Assembly (NCBI GenBank): GCA_018907035.1 | Contig: JACCIC010000276.1 | Coordinates: 110,001-174,000 of the forward strand | Source: Sycobia sp. Sy_11 | Lineage: Eukaryota; Arthropoda; Insecta; Hymenoptera; Epichrysomallidae | Reading direction: 5' to 3' | Length of the DNA stretch: 64,000 nucleotides | In this document: positions 48,521 to 61,130 of the stretch, one piece after another | How positions within the stretch are numbered: position 1 is the stretch's first letter | Layout of the letters: each line of letters opens with the position of its first letter | Position numbers and translations under genes: made by a program | Notes under the pieces: generated by a model | Database searches by the model: none | Seen by the model: the letters and a program-made list of their open reading frames with translations, nothing else | Told to the model about the DNA's origin: nothing

Positions 48521-50202
48521 AACGTAAAATGATTTAATTAAATACTTTAATAGGTTTACATTTTATCTGTTCTCTGGTCAGGTTGAATTGGTTCAGATGA
48601 CACAATCCAATCGGATCTTCGTATTACTTAAATGTTCGTACAGGTTTCGAGAGCTTTTTCTCGGCGTCTTCCATATCGCTAACAAAGTACCTCTTTTTAA
48701 CTCCGCCCCACGTCCAAGATAGTTGCTTCACTTTACCGACACTTAATAAATCAAGAATAAAGGTGATCGTGTGTGTTACTTGTAAACGCACTTGCTCGGC
48801 AAATGGCTAGCGCGCAAGTTTAATATCACATTTTCGTTTCTATGTACCGAAAGCGATCGGAGATCACGTGATTCGTGGGCGCGAAGGCAGTCGAGCCAAA
48901 GTCAACGGCGGCTTTCGATTAGCCGCATATATATGTATATACAAATCTTTAACGCGGAAATCGTTCATTAAAATTGGCTTCAGATATATCATTTTTTTTT
49001 CGACGTTTGTCGCTCGAAAATTTCTTTTACTCATAATTTCGAGCTGCCTGTCTTTTGAATCACCTCCAGTGGTACTTTTCACTTATGGCTATTTGTACTG
49101 TAATTTATAATATTTTTCGCATATGATTAAAAGCGTTAGGGAAGTAAAATATAATAACATGGAGTTTGAAAGAAAATATTTCATACTATATTATAACATC
49201 TATTTTGATTTGGTTTCATTCGGCTTCGTAATCACGGGTGGTATATATTATCATAGCGAAAAATTAAATATCACACATTACTTTGTAAAAAGCGCGATAT
49301 ACTTTACTTCTACATAGTAATTTTTCTCAAATTTATATGTATCCTAGTCCTATTCTGGCATTTCAAATTTCATAAATCTCGGAATCTCATAGTTATTGAA
49401 TTTTTTTTAAAGGATTTGATTATTTTCAATATTAATTTTCATACTTTTAAACTATATGCAAAATGTTTTTCGAAAATATTTTTTATCTTTTACTGAGAGA
49501 TTTTATTGCAATACTTTATGAAGCTTTTAAAATACTATGTAAAATATTTTAAAGTACAACAAAAATTATTTTATAAAAACATTCCTTAAATGTTTTAAAA
49601 TATTTTGTCCCAAATATTTTTAGAAAAGAATTCTAAGAATCTTTCGAAATATATAACCGTTTTAAAATATTCTATACTATTAGAGACAAAAAAGTCCCGC
49701 CATAATTTCATATTAATTGTACCAATTGTTTTGTAATATTATAATTTTGTACATTTCGATTGAACATATGCATTTTATTAATAAAACAAAAAAAATCAAA
49801 GGGCTTTATAGTTTTCGGACGAATGAAATATACTTTCAGCTCGTGGGCCACAAATAGCTGAAATGCATTAAAATACTAGCATAAAACTCAAGTACACGTT
49901 GTGTCAGCCGTAATAAAGATAACCCTTCTCAAACGTACGTGTGATTCTATCCCTCTCTCTTGCTCCCAAAATATTCTCTTCTATTCGGTTCTATAATGTC
50001 AATAATTTCGATGAAAAAAGAGCTCGCGGAGACGCGATGGCAGTCGACGGCTGCATGTCGAAAGCGACATCATTGTATTTTAATTATATTATAAAATTGT
50101 TTTGGAAATGAGCAGCGAGAAAGTATATATGTGGCGACGGCGCCACATAGCACTCTTCTGTATGACGAAAACAACGTGAATTTCTTTCATTCGTCGTATG
50201 GT

Positions 50203-50259
<57 letters not shown>

Positions 50260-50381
50260 CGCTAGGGAACGGAACAATCAAGGTGAGCTGCCGAAGATGC
50301 AACGCACGCGCGCCTGAACTTTTTGCAATCAGTCGCACGTTGCTGCGTCGAAAGACACGGAAGAGGACAAGCGTTTTATGT

Positions 50382-50420
<39 letters not shown>

Positions 50421-50556
50421 GCACGCACGCACGCACGCACGCACATGCAGAACGATTCGAACGCGAATTGTGTTCTTTATGCGGTGCGTTGGAGAACTTT
50501 CACAAGCTCGATCGGACATTGGACATTATTCCGATTGAAATGTGGATCAAGCGCAA

Positions 50557-50590
<34 letters not shown>

Positions 50591-50614
50591 GATAATTTGC
50601 AATTTCGAACAGAG

Positions 50615-50669
<55 letters not shown>

Positions 50670-51887
50670 CATACATACATAATAGCTGTATAAGTCTTTT
50701 TATAGGCTTGGGTAAGCTCAATAAAAAAAAAAAAAAAAACATACATACATACACATACATACATAGAAGTGGAAGCTGTCGTATAAAGTCGTATTTTTGG
50801 CTTGTGTAGAGGTACATCAAGAATTAGAAATACTACTTTTTATGATTGGGTTTTTAGTGATAATTTATCATATCTACGTACTGATGAGGTAGAACAGTAG
50901 GGTAGCTTGTCGTAAAAATGTTTCCGTTCTATTTTTTTTAATCCAAAGGTCATATTGTAAAACATGAATAAAATAAAATTAATAAATACTAATTTAAACA
51001 TTGTCTCGTTAAGGAATTTTCATTTATCAAAACTATTTATGCATTTTGATCGTTTTCATTCGCTTATTTCAAATTATACAAAAAGTTTGTATAGATTTTT
51101 AGTTCCATCAAAGCTCATGAGATAGTGTAATCTGAAATCTAATCTGTATCTTTACGAGTTGCTCTCTCTCATATAGAATATAATAATTATAATTTAATGT
51201 AATAATCAAACTAGATTTAAGTGATCATTATCATAATTTATATAATTTATTTATGTTAAGAAAATACTCATATATATATCACTGATTATTAAATTAGTGC
51301 TTCTCTCATATTTATTTCAATCTCTTAAACTTATTAATATATTTTTGTTTTATCAAAATTACAGCAATTAAAAATCGTAAGAAATGATTTGTCCCTTATA
51401 ATTTTATAAAATATTTAAATATATATATCATAGGGTGACATTTACGCCACTTTTGTAAGTTCGTGCATTTATGCTGTTATTGAGTCAAATAAATTTTATC
51501 CTCTCCACTGTTTTTGAAAAATAATAGTGTCAATACTCAGAATGAAAACTGGTCTTATCTTAATTTAATTATGGTAATGATATAATACACGTTTAATAGA
51601 CTAAAAATTAATTGGGTACTTAGAATACCTGCAGTAAAATCTTTAAATTTGCCGTGAACTTTGAGCTACTTTTGCATTTCTAATTTCTTGCACGGGCATC
51701 TGATATAAAGATATACATAAGGAACCAGTTTTGCTGCATATTTTTTAGGTTGCCGGACTCAGGTAAGACAATTCCTTTGACAAAGCAAGAGCGAAAGATA
51801 GAAGAAAAAACATCTTTTGATCTTGCATAAATCTCCTTGCCAAAAATCGAAAATACATTCAAAATTCGAGGACAATTACACGTATAG
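48521..51887. other. Intergenic with compound microsatellite cluster
   Basis: CpG-rich patches occur near 48700-48950 and 50030-50560. Between 50204 and 50770 lie (TA)n, (CA)n, (GCAC)n, a second (TA)n, (GA)n, poly-A and CATA repeats. No protein recognised; the long frames here are repeat artefacts. Confidence 0.55.
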
Positions 51888-51889
51888 TA

Positions 51890-53183
51890 CGAGGGTGGAT
51901 TAATAAATTTCCGGCCTGACCAAGAAAAACAACGTTTTTAAGAAGTTTTTTTTTATTTCTCAACATAAACTCCTCCAAGGCTGATACATTTCTCATAGCG
52001 GTGTTCTCCTCTAGTAATGCCATCTCTATAGACTGATTCGTAAAGCTCCTCAAAATAGTCATTTACATATTCGATTACTTCTTCATTGTCCGCAAATCTT
52101 TTACCGCCAAGCCATTTTTTGTGGTTAGGAAACAGATAATAATCATATCGGGGCTAGGTTTGGAGAGTAGGGAGTGTGCGGCATCAATTCAAACTTCAGA
52201 TCATTGATTTTAGCCATCGCAACGATTGACGTGTGCGCTGGTGCGTTATCGTGATGAAACAAGATTTTTTTTCTTCGCCAGATGAGGTCGTTTAATTTTC
52301 ACTTCGTGGCTCCTATATTGTAATAAGTCTGCATAGTATTTACCAGTGATTGTTTTACCCTTTTCAAGGTAATCAATGTATATAACACCTCATGCATCCC
52401 AAAAAACAGTAGTCATAACCTTGTTCGCCGAAAAAATTGTTTTTGCCTTCTTTGGAGTTGGTTCCCCTGGTCCAATCCACTGTTTAAACTGTTGTTTGGT
52501 TTCAGGAGTGTAGTGGTGGAGCCAAGTTTCGTCAACGGTTACGAATCGACGCAAAAATTCGCTTGGATTATGCTTATACAACGCCAAATTAGCGATAGGA
52601 ATGTTCTTTTGAATCAGTTTTTGATGGACTGTTAATGAACGCGGTACCCATCTTGCACAGAGCTTTTCCATATACAAATGTTGGTGCAAAATATTTGGTA
52701 CACATTCATATGACATCTTACAGGTCTCAGCTATCTCACGCACTTTTAATCTGCGGTCTTTCAGCACTATTTAATGAATTTTTTTCGATCATATCTGGAG
52801 TTGTGATCTCAATGGGGCGTCCTGAGCGAGGCTCATCAGAGGTGTTCACACGACCCTTTTTAAACTCAGAAACCCACTGCTTAACGGTTGAATATGATGG
52901 AGAGGATATCCCCAGTGTTGAATCCATCTCTTCTTTAATTTCCTTCGGCGTTAACCCCTTCAAATGAAAGTATTTGATAGCAGCACGATTTTTCAGCTTT
53001 TCCATTTTTACGGAAAACACAGAGGCGTCTTGTTCAGCGTGGTCTCAAACCTAAACTAACATGGCGATCGGACTGAAACTATAACTACAAGCTATCTAAG
53101 GATGGTACTATAGAACGCCACATCAAAGCAGGACTAGTGGCGCCATCTCTTGGTCAGCACGTAAACTTATCAATCCACCCTCG
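51890..53183 (-). mobile_element. Near-complete mariner with TIRs and TA duplication
   Basis: Terminal inverted repeats (left 51890-51922 starting CGAGGGTGGATTAATAAA; right the complement of CGAGGGTGGATTGATAAG at 53151-53183) flank a 1294 bp element, a normal mariner size. TA dinucleotides at 51888-51889 and 53184-53185 are the expected target-site duplication. One minus-strand transposase gene fills it. Confidence 0.9.
51953..53005 (-). pseudogene. Mariner transposase, two frameshifts and a stop
   Basis: From Met at 53005 the N-terminal helix-turn-helix region (MEKLKNRAAIKYFHLKG, GLTPKEIKEEMD) runs to about 52736. A frameshift near 52750 leads into the catalytic part with the first Asp in VTVDETWLHHYTPE. 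A stop replaces Arg after FWDA (CGA to TGA, near 52388). The second Asp lies in HHDNAPAHTS (about 52240-52265). A second frameshift at LAP, at about 52160, falls on the third-Asp motif. The reading then continues to a natural end GVYVEK and TAA at 51953. All three catalytic sites can be located, so this is a D,D34D-type mariner disabled by a few small mutations. Confidence 0.85.
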
Positions 53184-53190
53184 TATATAC

Positions 53191-54098
53191 CATATGATTA
53201 AATTTGACACGGACTGGCGCATTTAAACTTCGCGCGTAAACTGAATCGGTAAAATTATTTTTCTTATATTGGTACAACCTTTTTTGATGTCCGTGTGAAA
53301 TTTGAGCGCCATATCTCCATTAGTGTGTGTTTGTCAGCTATTTGTTTTAGACGCAAAAAGTTTGTCTGGTGATATTGACTATGAAAAAAAAGTTGGTCAA
53401 CCAGTTTGCTTGAAATTTTTTTTTCAATGGGATTACGCTCATGGGATCGTTGAAACTGTTGCAGAAGTGTTTTGGGGAGTTTACTTTATTGCGAACGCAA
53501 ATATTTCACTGGCACAAAACCTTCATTGAAGGTGGTGAAGTCGTCGAAAGCTTACCTCATCCACCGAAAATCAAGGTGATACTCATCGTTTTTTTCGATT
53601 ACCATGGAGTGGTTCACCATGAATTCGTTCCAGCAGGTCAAAAGGTCAATAAGGAATACTACTTGGTCGTTTTGAGGCGTCTACGTGAAGCAATTCATTG
53701 TAAACGACCGGATTTGTGGGCAGACAATTTATAGTTTTTTCACCACGATAATGCCCCGCACATTCCTGCATGATTGTGTCTGATTTTTTGGCCAAACACG
53801 AAATGAAAGTCATCGCTCAGCTACCGTATTCGCCAGATTTGGGTCCCTGTGACTTTTTCCTGTTTACGAAACTCAGAAATCCGCTTCAGGGAACGCACCA
53901 TGAGTCCATAGTCAATATCGTCAGACAAACTTTTTGCGTTATAACAAACAGCTGACAAACGCACACTAATGGAGATATGGCATTCAAATTTAACATGGAC
54001 ATCAAGAAAGGTTGTACTAATATAGGAAAAAAAATTTTACCGATTCAGTTGACGCGCGGAGTTTAAATGCACCTGTCCGGGTAAAATTTGATCATATG
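53191..54098 (+). mobile_element. Defective mariner, copy C (non-autonomous family)
   Basis: Extended terminal inverted repeats of about 150 bp (CATATGAT...GCGCATTTAAACTTCGCGCG on the left, the complement on the right ending near 54098) enclose a short transposase remnant. Copies A and B are truncated versions. It begins only 7 bp after the end of the other mariner. Confidence 0.8.
53381..53990 (+). pseudogene. Mariner transposase remnant, copy C
   Basis: ATG at 53381 opens MKKKLVNQFA and then hits TGA where a Trp is expected. The frame continues with LKLLQKCFGEFTLLRTQIFH and HKTFIEGGEVVE, then jumps at about 53557-53565 to KIKVILIVFFDYHGVVHHEF. HHDNAP (second catalytic Asp) is followed by the same one-base loss as in copy A; PYSPDLGPCDFFLF holds the third Asp. 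The first catalytic Asp and the region around it are deleted. Confidence 0.8.
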
Positions 54099-55958
54099 CA
54101 TTAGGCTCCAAGCGGAGTATACTGTACTGCTGATCTCGTACTTGTGTAATTTTATAGTGTTAACCATATATATATAGTCGCGTAGTAACGCCAAGGACAG
54201 CTTCATTGACTATTCGGTCTCTTTCCGTTACTAAAGCTCGCAGACGCGATGGCTGTCAGATTGTCGCTCTATTGAATACTTGCGCAGCGTTGGCGAAGCA
54301 ACGATGGCGCTTTGTCGAGGGGAAAAAAACACTGCTCTTACTGCTGCACATGCCCGTGGCCGTTTATCCGTGATCCGAACACGAGCAAGGAAAACATTTG
54401 ATCCGAGGTATTTATTTTTTTAATATTGAGCATACAGGTCAAAGATAATTGTTAGTTATATTGCCGAAGATACGACTGCGTGCAGAAGGAGAAGGAAGCT
54501 AAAGTTAAATATTTAAAAAGGAATTTTATGATAAATATTATTTTTATTTACTTATTTTTTTGTACATTATAGTGCAGCTCCAATTAAAAATGACTAACAA
54601 AACATCCCTATTAAATTGCGATTTTTTAGATTTACAATTTAAATCTAAAGGTACATAATTCACAATTATATTATATCGCTATGCATAATAGCGACTATTA
54701 TTTGTATGGAAAATAAAATCTTTTCAAGTTCTTTTACCAATTGAATTAATTAATAATAATTATTAATGCAATATAAGTGATCATAATCGTTTTATGTTCA
54801 TGGAATTGAAAAGATAATTTAATATATTTAGCTGGCCTCTGATATTTTTATGTAAGAGATCGTTGATTTGTCAATCTCTTATTTGTATAATATATATAAT
54901 ATCTTTAAAATTTCAATGCAAAATACAAATTCCAATCTAAATATTCAGTTGGAGCACATATATGCACATTAGATGTCAAAACAATATTTTTAACGCAAAT
55001 GTAAACTATAGCTCTTATATCTGCTTCTCTAAATAGAAAGTCAAATACCAATTTAATATTAAGTGGTATCGACTCGATCGGCTCTCGCAACTCGTGACCG
55101 CCGAGTGTATACGAAACATATTACTAGGACATTATCATATTTGAGCAGCCTCTGATGAAGTGTGTGTATTTTAAACGATTATCACGGTGGCAAGGTCTGT
55201 ATATACGCTCTTTTCTTACGTTTACTATGTGCCAATGCGTCTGCCCGTACAGCGCGCTAGTAGATACAGTCCGTGCTACCCCAGACGCGCTGCGCTCTCG
55301 ACAAGTCGGTACGGATCGCGTAGTCCTGTACCTTCTCTGTTTTCGACTGATCGATTATAATTTGAACAGGCTTTAAGTGCCTGTTGAGACAGATTCCAAA
55401 ACACTCTATTATGTATAAATTAATTATAAATATATCTATATAATATCTCAAATTATGCGCTTAAAGAAAGAAACGCGGTGGACTCGTGTCTTCGTAAAAA
55501 TAACAATTCGGTGAATTCGAGTTACATAATTTCGGTTAAAACTGTCTCCTTATCCGCAATGGAGAAATATTAATGTGAAAGCTACAACGGACAATTAATA
55601 TATAATCGAATGAATAAAACATGAAAATCTTTTACATAAGCTATAATATAATATAGACACAATGATTCGAGTCATTCTCAAATTTCACTATACGACCGAC
55701 AGGCAGTCACCAATCACTCCTCAAGAGCTATCGATAAAATTACTGCGGATTTTTTTCTCGGTGGCTCATGTAATATTCGACATGGGAACAGGACTGTTCC
55801 AATTGTCTCTATATAGTCGCAAATTCTGGAGAAGGAAGTTGCGTTGCAGAATTATTCTTTCTATACTTTTGCTTTTGTAGTTTTATCGATACTCGGCGCT
55901 GATATAAAAGTGATCAATCGATTCTACCGTAATTTCAATGGTCCTAATCGCGCTAAGA

Positions 55959-56022
<64 letters not shown>

Positions 56023-57040
56023 ATGTGGGCAGGGGACTTTCTTCCTTTCATCAATGCTTGCATGCCTAAGGTACTTGATGTGAGACCTTGTAACCAAAGT
56101 ACTCGATGAAAGTTGAAGTTTCATCGAAGAGCAAAGACGTTTGTTATCATTGGAGAACAAATTCGTCCCAGTAATGGATTGAAAGGGATCTTCGTTGATG
56201 CTGCTTTCGCTACAACGATTGAATGGCAAAGTATTCTGATACAGTTCCTAATTTTCATTTCAGAATCATCGGTTTGAAAGTTGTTTCCTTCTAATTGAGA
56301 GTGTAATTATTGTCAGCAGTATGTGAGTAAAAAGATTAATAAGTTTCAACTAAATCCTGTTCTGAATAACGAATGACTGTATATTTACTGCTATCTTGCT
56401 GATTCAAACCAGAATCAATTTCCATGGCTGCAAGAAAAAGTGTTTTAAAGAAACTATAATTCGCATAGATGAACCATTAGAATGGTCAAGCTCAATGTTC
56501 TAATTTACAGGAAATGAGAAAGGCAGTAAAAATATATTTCTATGGAAATATCTCTTTCTATTGTTTGCATAGCATAAAGAGTTCATCGGTACTAGCGAGT
56601 CAGACTATATCTACTATAATTATGAAACCATGACCCTTTAATCCGAATTATTCGAGTATTTCTTTGCGAGATTTCATTTAGAAAGCTTTAGTAAATAATA
56701 AATCACTGTTGAATATCCAAGAACGATAGGTCAAAATAATTTGAACTGCCCTCGATTTGCGGGTGGTGACAACAGATCGTTATTCTCAATTCGGCGACAT
56801 ATGAAACATGTCGAAAAACGAAACGATCGAGAATCGAGCGAAATACTTTGTTGTAAGACTCCGTATTTCACAATAATTGGATCAATTTTACATTTAATAT
56901 TCTTTTATACAATACCTAAAAAAGCCATTTGCATTCTCGCGCGCCTCTTCCTTCTATAATACTCTATAAATACACGCGGCTTTATGAATGTATATTTATT
57001 ATTTTATAACCATTGCACAACTTGGGCGAGAATTTTCGTA
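54099..57040. other. Intergenic, nothing recognised
   Basis: CpG-richer patches near 54170-54420 and 55140-55350, and (GA)n at 55968-56015. The frames are short and unlike known proteins. Confidence 0.5.
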
Positions 57041-57560
57041 GAGCTTTCAAAGCCTCCTGCGCGCGCTCCAATTCTATATATACTCGATAAGAATCGACGT
57101 GGTCGACCGAGTCGAGCAAGGGGCGTGGAGTAGAGGTGGGTGGGGGGTTGCTGAGACGTTATCGGCGATTATTATATCACACTCATGGCTATATAGGCGC
57201 GTGTGCAAGGGCTGCGGGGGAGAAACATCGATCTGTCGCTGTCAGGAATGATTTGCATAACCAGATCGTTTAGGATCCGGGAGAGCGAGCGAGACAGCTA
57301 TCTACGACTCGTGGCGGACGCGGGCTCGGGCAGCGCGCTGTCGCGATTTTCTTTCTCGCGTTCTAGTATATCTATATGCAGGCGGCGCATAGCCACAACT
57401 GTACTTTTGCGGTTCGACAGTGACAAGTAGAGGGTAACAATGTCAAAAAGTCTCTGTACGACAAATATTTGAAAAGGAGAACTTTTCCTGTCCAGGGCGT
57501 GTTCGATCGTAGTGCATACGATACGCGTGGCTCACGACTGTTTAGAAAATCTCTTTCAGG
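57041..57560. other. CpG-rich patch
   Basis: A marked compositional island (GGCGGACGCGGGCTCGGGCA and similar) with a 75-codon frame of no recognised family. Possible regulatory or first-exon DNA. Confidence 0.4.
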
Positions 57561-58800
57561 AAGGAGAGCGAAGTGAGCGTGAATGAAAAATGAATGTGTA
57601 CGTGAGCCACATTGATACGATAACTTTAATGCGAATGAAGTGACGTCAGATATGGAATTTTGCTACATACGGAACCATTATTTCCATTCACCCGTTACCT
57701 GAATCATGAAAAAATTGACTATTATAAGGTACAGTAAATTATTTACGGTGCGACTGGTTCAGTGATTATAAAGAGGTATTAAATTTTATTCAGTTTTATA
57801 ATCGTAAAAATCAACTTACACTTAGTTATACAAACTTTAATATAACATATTATTTTTTGAAACGAAATGGAAATTCTAAAAATAAATTCTTTCGTTAATT
57901 ACGTATTATAATATAATTATAGTAAGTTTGCAATTCAATATAAAAAAAAAGCTTGCGGCTTGAAAAATTTATAATCAGGAAAATTTCTCGAATGCCTTAC
58001 GTAGATTATTTGTCACCCGTCATATTAATATTAATATATCGAGAATAATGAAAATTCGTTTCTCTCTAATGATTTCGATCGATGCGATTTTCTTACAATT
58101 GTGATCGCTCTATAGTACTATGTTGAACACTTTCAAAGCGAAAAATTGTATGAAAAAAACATCCAGATGGAAGGCAATAAATAATTGTACTTTCATATTT
58201 TATAGTAAAATCGTTAATATTTTGTCAATAATTGGGATATTCTTTTACCATTTTGTAACAAGTAACCAGAAAATTTTCTTTTATTCTTATCCTAACAATC
58301 CTAATAATATTTTATATAAATTCTAAATACAGCAATTTTATATATAATAACTTTTAATTTTTTTTAAAGATTAATTATTTAATTCTTTAATTACGCCCAT
58401 TTGTATCATCATATTGCAAACTGTTAAAACACCTCCAGTGTACGTTATAGTTTAGATAGTCGCGTGAATTCCTCAGTTCGACCTCTTCGCATTTTTTGAA
58501 ATTCAATGAAGCATCATTAGTTAAAAGTAAAAGAAACGACAAATGAAACATTATATTTATTATATGTTGCAAAATGCCTGCATTACAATGATTAATATAA
58601 ATTTTAAGTTCAAGTTATTTTAGTATAAATTTTTGCGCTGTTCTAAGTCGGACGACAAATATATTGTTATCATTTTTTCATTTTTTAAATCAACTAATCC
58701 CTCGAGTATTATAATTAACGAGGAACGTCCTGCTTCTTAATTAATAAGAGAAACTGCAAAAACATAAAAAAACAGCGTGGATTGTCTTCTCCATTAAAAT
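57561..58800. other. AT-rich, nothing recognised
   Basis: No gene or element seen. Confidence 0.6.
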
Positions 58801-59560
58801 CTTTAATTTTTAATTTGCCTCGTATCGCTCCTGTCGCCTCTGTCAAAGAAGCACCTTGCTGCAGGCAGATTTTTTACTTAAGTATCCTCTTCTCTGTGTA
58901 AGTATTTTATAATGGCCGATTGCACTAACTCGGGCATTAAACTCTTTTGTGCAAGCGTTATTATATAGCTGAAGCGTCGCGCGTCCTTTGCGCGAATACC
59001 GACAGATTCATCCACTAAAAACCGGTTCCCGTATTTTTTCACTTTTATTCGCAGCTTTATTTCTTTCAAAAACTCTCCCCCCGCTACAAAACAAACATGC
59101 ACCCATGCGGCGGTATCGTGCGCCGACTCGAGCCCCCCTCTCATGAGGCGAAGCGCTCACTGATGACTCGAGTGCTCAGAAAAATCCTCCTGCACCGCGC
59201 CCGTCTCGGAACCGTTCGCTCCGGAGACCATCGGTGAACCTTGGTAGTGCAGCCGCGCTTTTCGCCTTACCACCCGGTGCAGTGTTCGCGCGCGCATACA
59301 AATATCCCGTGGCGCGTGAGTATAGTCGTCGTACTGGAATACCTTGCAGGATGTCGACTCCCCGCGCCTATATATGCGCGCGCATGGCGCGAGCAGCCGG
59401 CTTTGTATTTCCCTTTAACGCACCACCGGGATACATCTTTTTACGCTACGTAAGCGAGCGTTGGTAGTAAATTTCCGAGAGAGAGAGAGAGAGAGAGCGC
59501 TTTTTGGTAAAAAATGGCGGGTGGAATTTTAACGACCGTAGGCAGAATGAATTAGGGCTT
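58801..59560. other. CpG-rich patch
   Basis: GC-rich between about 58960 and 59520, ending in a short (GA)n at 59478-59497. Frames on both strands match no family. Confidence 0.4.
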
Positions 59561-59962
59561 ATGCTCTGCAAAACCACCAAGGAATCTGACGTTATCTTGA
59601 CGGAGGACGAGTTATTATAGATGCTTGTGAGATCGTGGAAACGGAACAGAGAGGAAAATTTTAAGTATTTTCCTAGAGATCTTTCAATATATACTTTTAA
59701 TTCAAGTTATAAAAAGTTAATGATTTGTAGAACGATATTTTTACAACAAGAGTGGGAAAATAAAATATAAGATACTCCCATATATATATAGGAAGTAAAA
59801 TGCTACTATTTTCAATACTGCGCTTTATATTTGAACTTCCGCACTATAAAAAGAAATTACGACCACATGATATAAAGTCAAATTTTGTAAGCACTGTTTA
59901 AAGATAAGAATTTTACCCCTTAAATATAGTTGTTTAAAATTACATTTTATGTTTACTGTTAA

Positions 59963-60015
<53 letters not shown>

Positions 60016-60560
60016 ATGCGAGCATACAATTTACAATTTTACAGAAAAAACACAGGTTCAATATTTTCTAGTCTTATAGTATTTACTAATTGTTTACAAT
60101 CTTTGCATAAGAGCTGTATAGGTTTTCATAAATACTAAAAAATTCTTTAACAGAAAGACTAATTGATAATTAAATTAAATAAATAAAATTTATCATTAAT
60201 AGTTAAAATTTATCACTAATTTTTAATCACTAATAGTCAAATGTTGAACTTTCAGTTTTATTGATAATAGAGTAACGATATTAGTAACATATTATTTATT
60301 TGCTATTTAATGATTAATTAATTATTAATAAATGTAGAAAATAATTAAGTAATTTAAATGTAAATTAAGTAAAAATTAATTAATACTTCAAAATCACATT
60401 TGATTCTATGAGTAATTAAATTTTAATTATTAGATATATAGAGTAAGATATAAAATATAATTACTTTAGGCGCAGTGGTCGCAATGTAAGAATCTCTCTT
60501 GTACTAGAATATTTCACAATATTATATGAACAATAAAAGGGATTTTTAATTTACACTTTA
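59561..60560. other. AT-rich with (TA)n
   Basis: (TA)n at 59969-60011; a notably AT-rich tract of TTAATTA words follows to 60450. Nothing else seen. Confidence 0.6.
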
Positions 60561-61130
60561 TGGTATGAAGTTTCACAACTGGGGCTATCGATGCCGATCG
60601 GAGAAGGATGAAAACCGGTGCGTTTAATAACAACTGTAAAATTTGTATCCTACGGGCTCTAACGGAGCGCGCTACGTACTAAATCCTCCGTTCCCACACC
60701 AGTGGCTCGAAAATTATCCACCGAATAAGAGCAGTGTCGGCGCTTAGTGCCTCATTAAATCTGAATTTTCATTCGGATAAGAAACCAGCGGGGGATTTTT
60801 ACCTGACGCACGCGCACGTTCTGATTACACTCGTTAATTTCGTCTTGTGCAAGTAAAGGCGCGAACGCTATAATAAGAGCCGCCGAGAGTCCCATCCATT
60901 GGTCTTGCATAAACGGGCTTGGGCGCACGTTTTTCATTTTTGCGTCTCCCTTTTCTCTCCTGCGCGGTGAGTAAGTAATTGCTTTTCAATATAGAGGGAG
61001 GGGGCGATTGGCGATTCAGAGCTCGACTACTGCGCATCTGATATATGCGCGCATTAAATTGGTCGGCAGATTCGTTCATTGAGTTCGCGCACGCGCCAAA
61101 ATTATGGGAACGAGTCAATTCTTAGACGAG
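60561..61130. other. CpG-richer patch
   Basis: Mixed-composition island without a credible coding frame. Confidence 0.4.
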
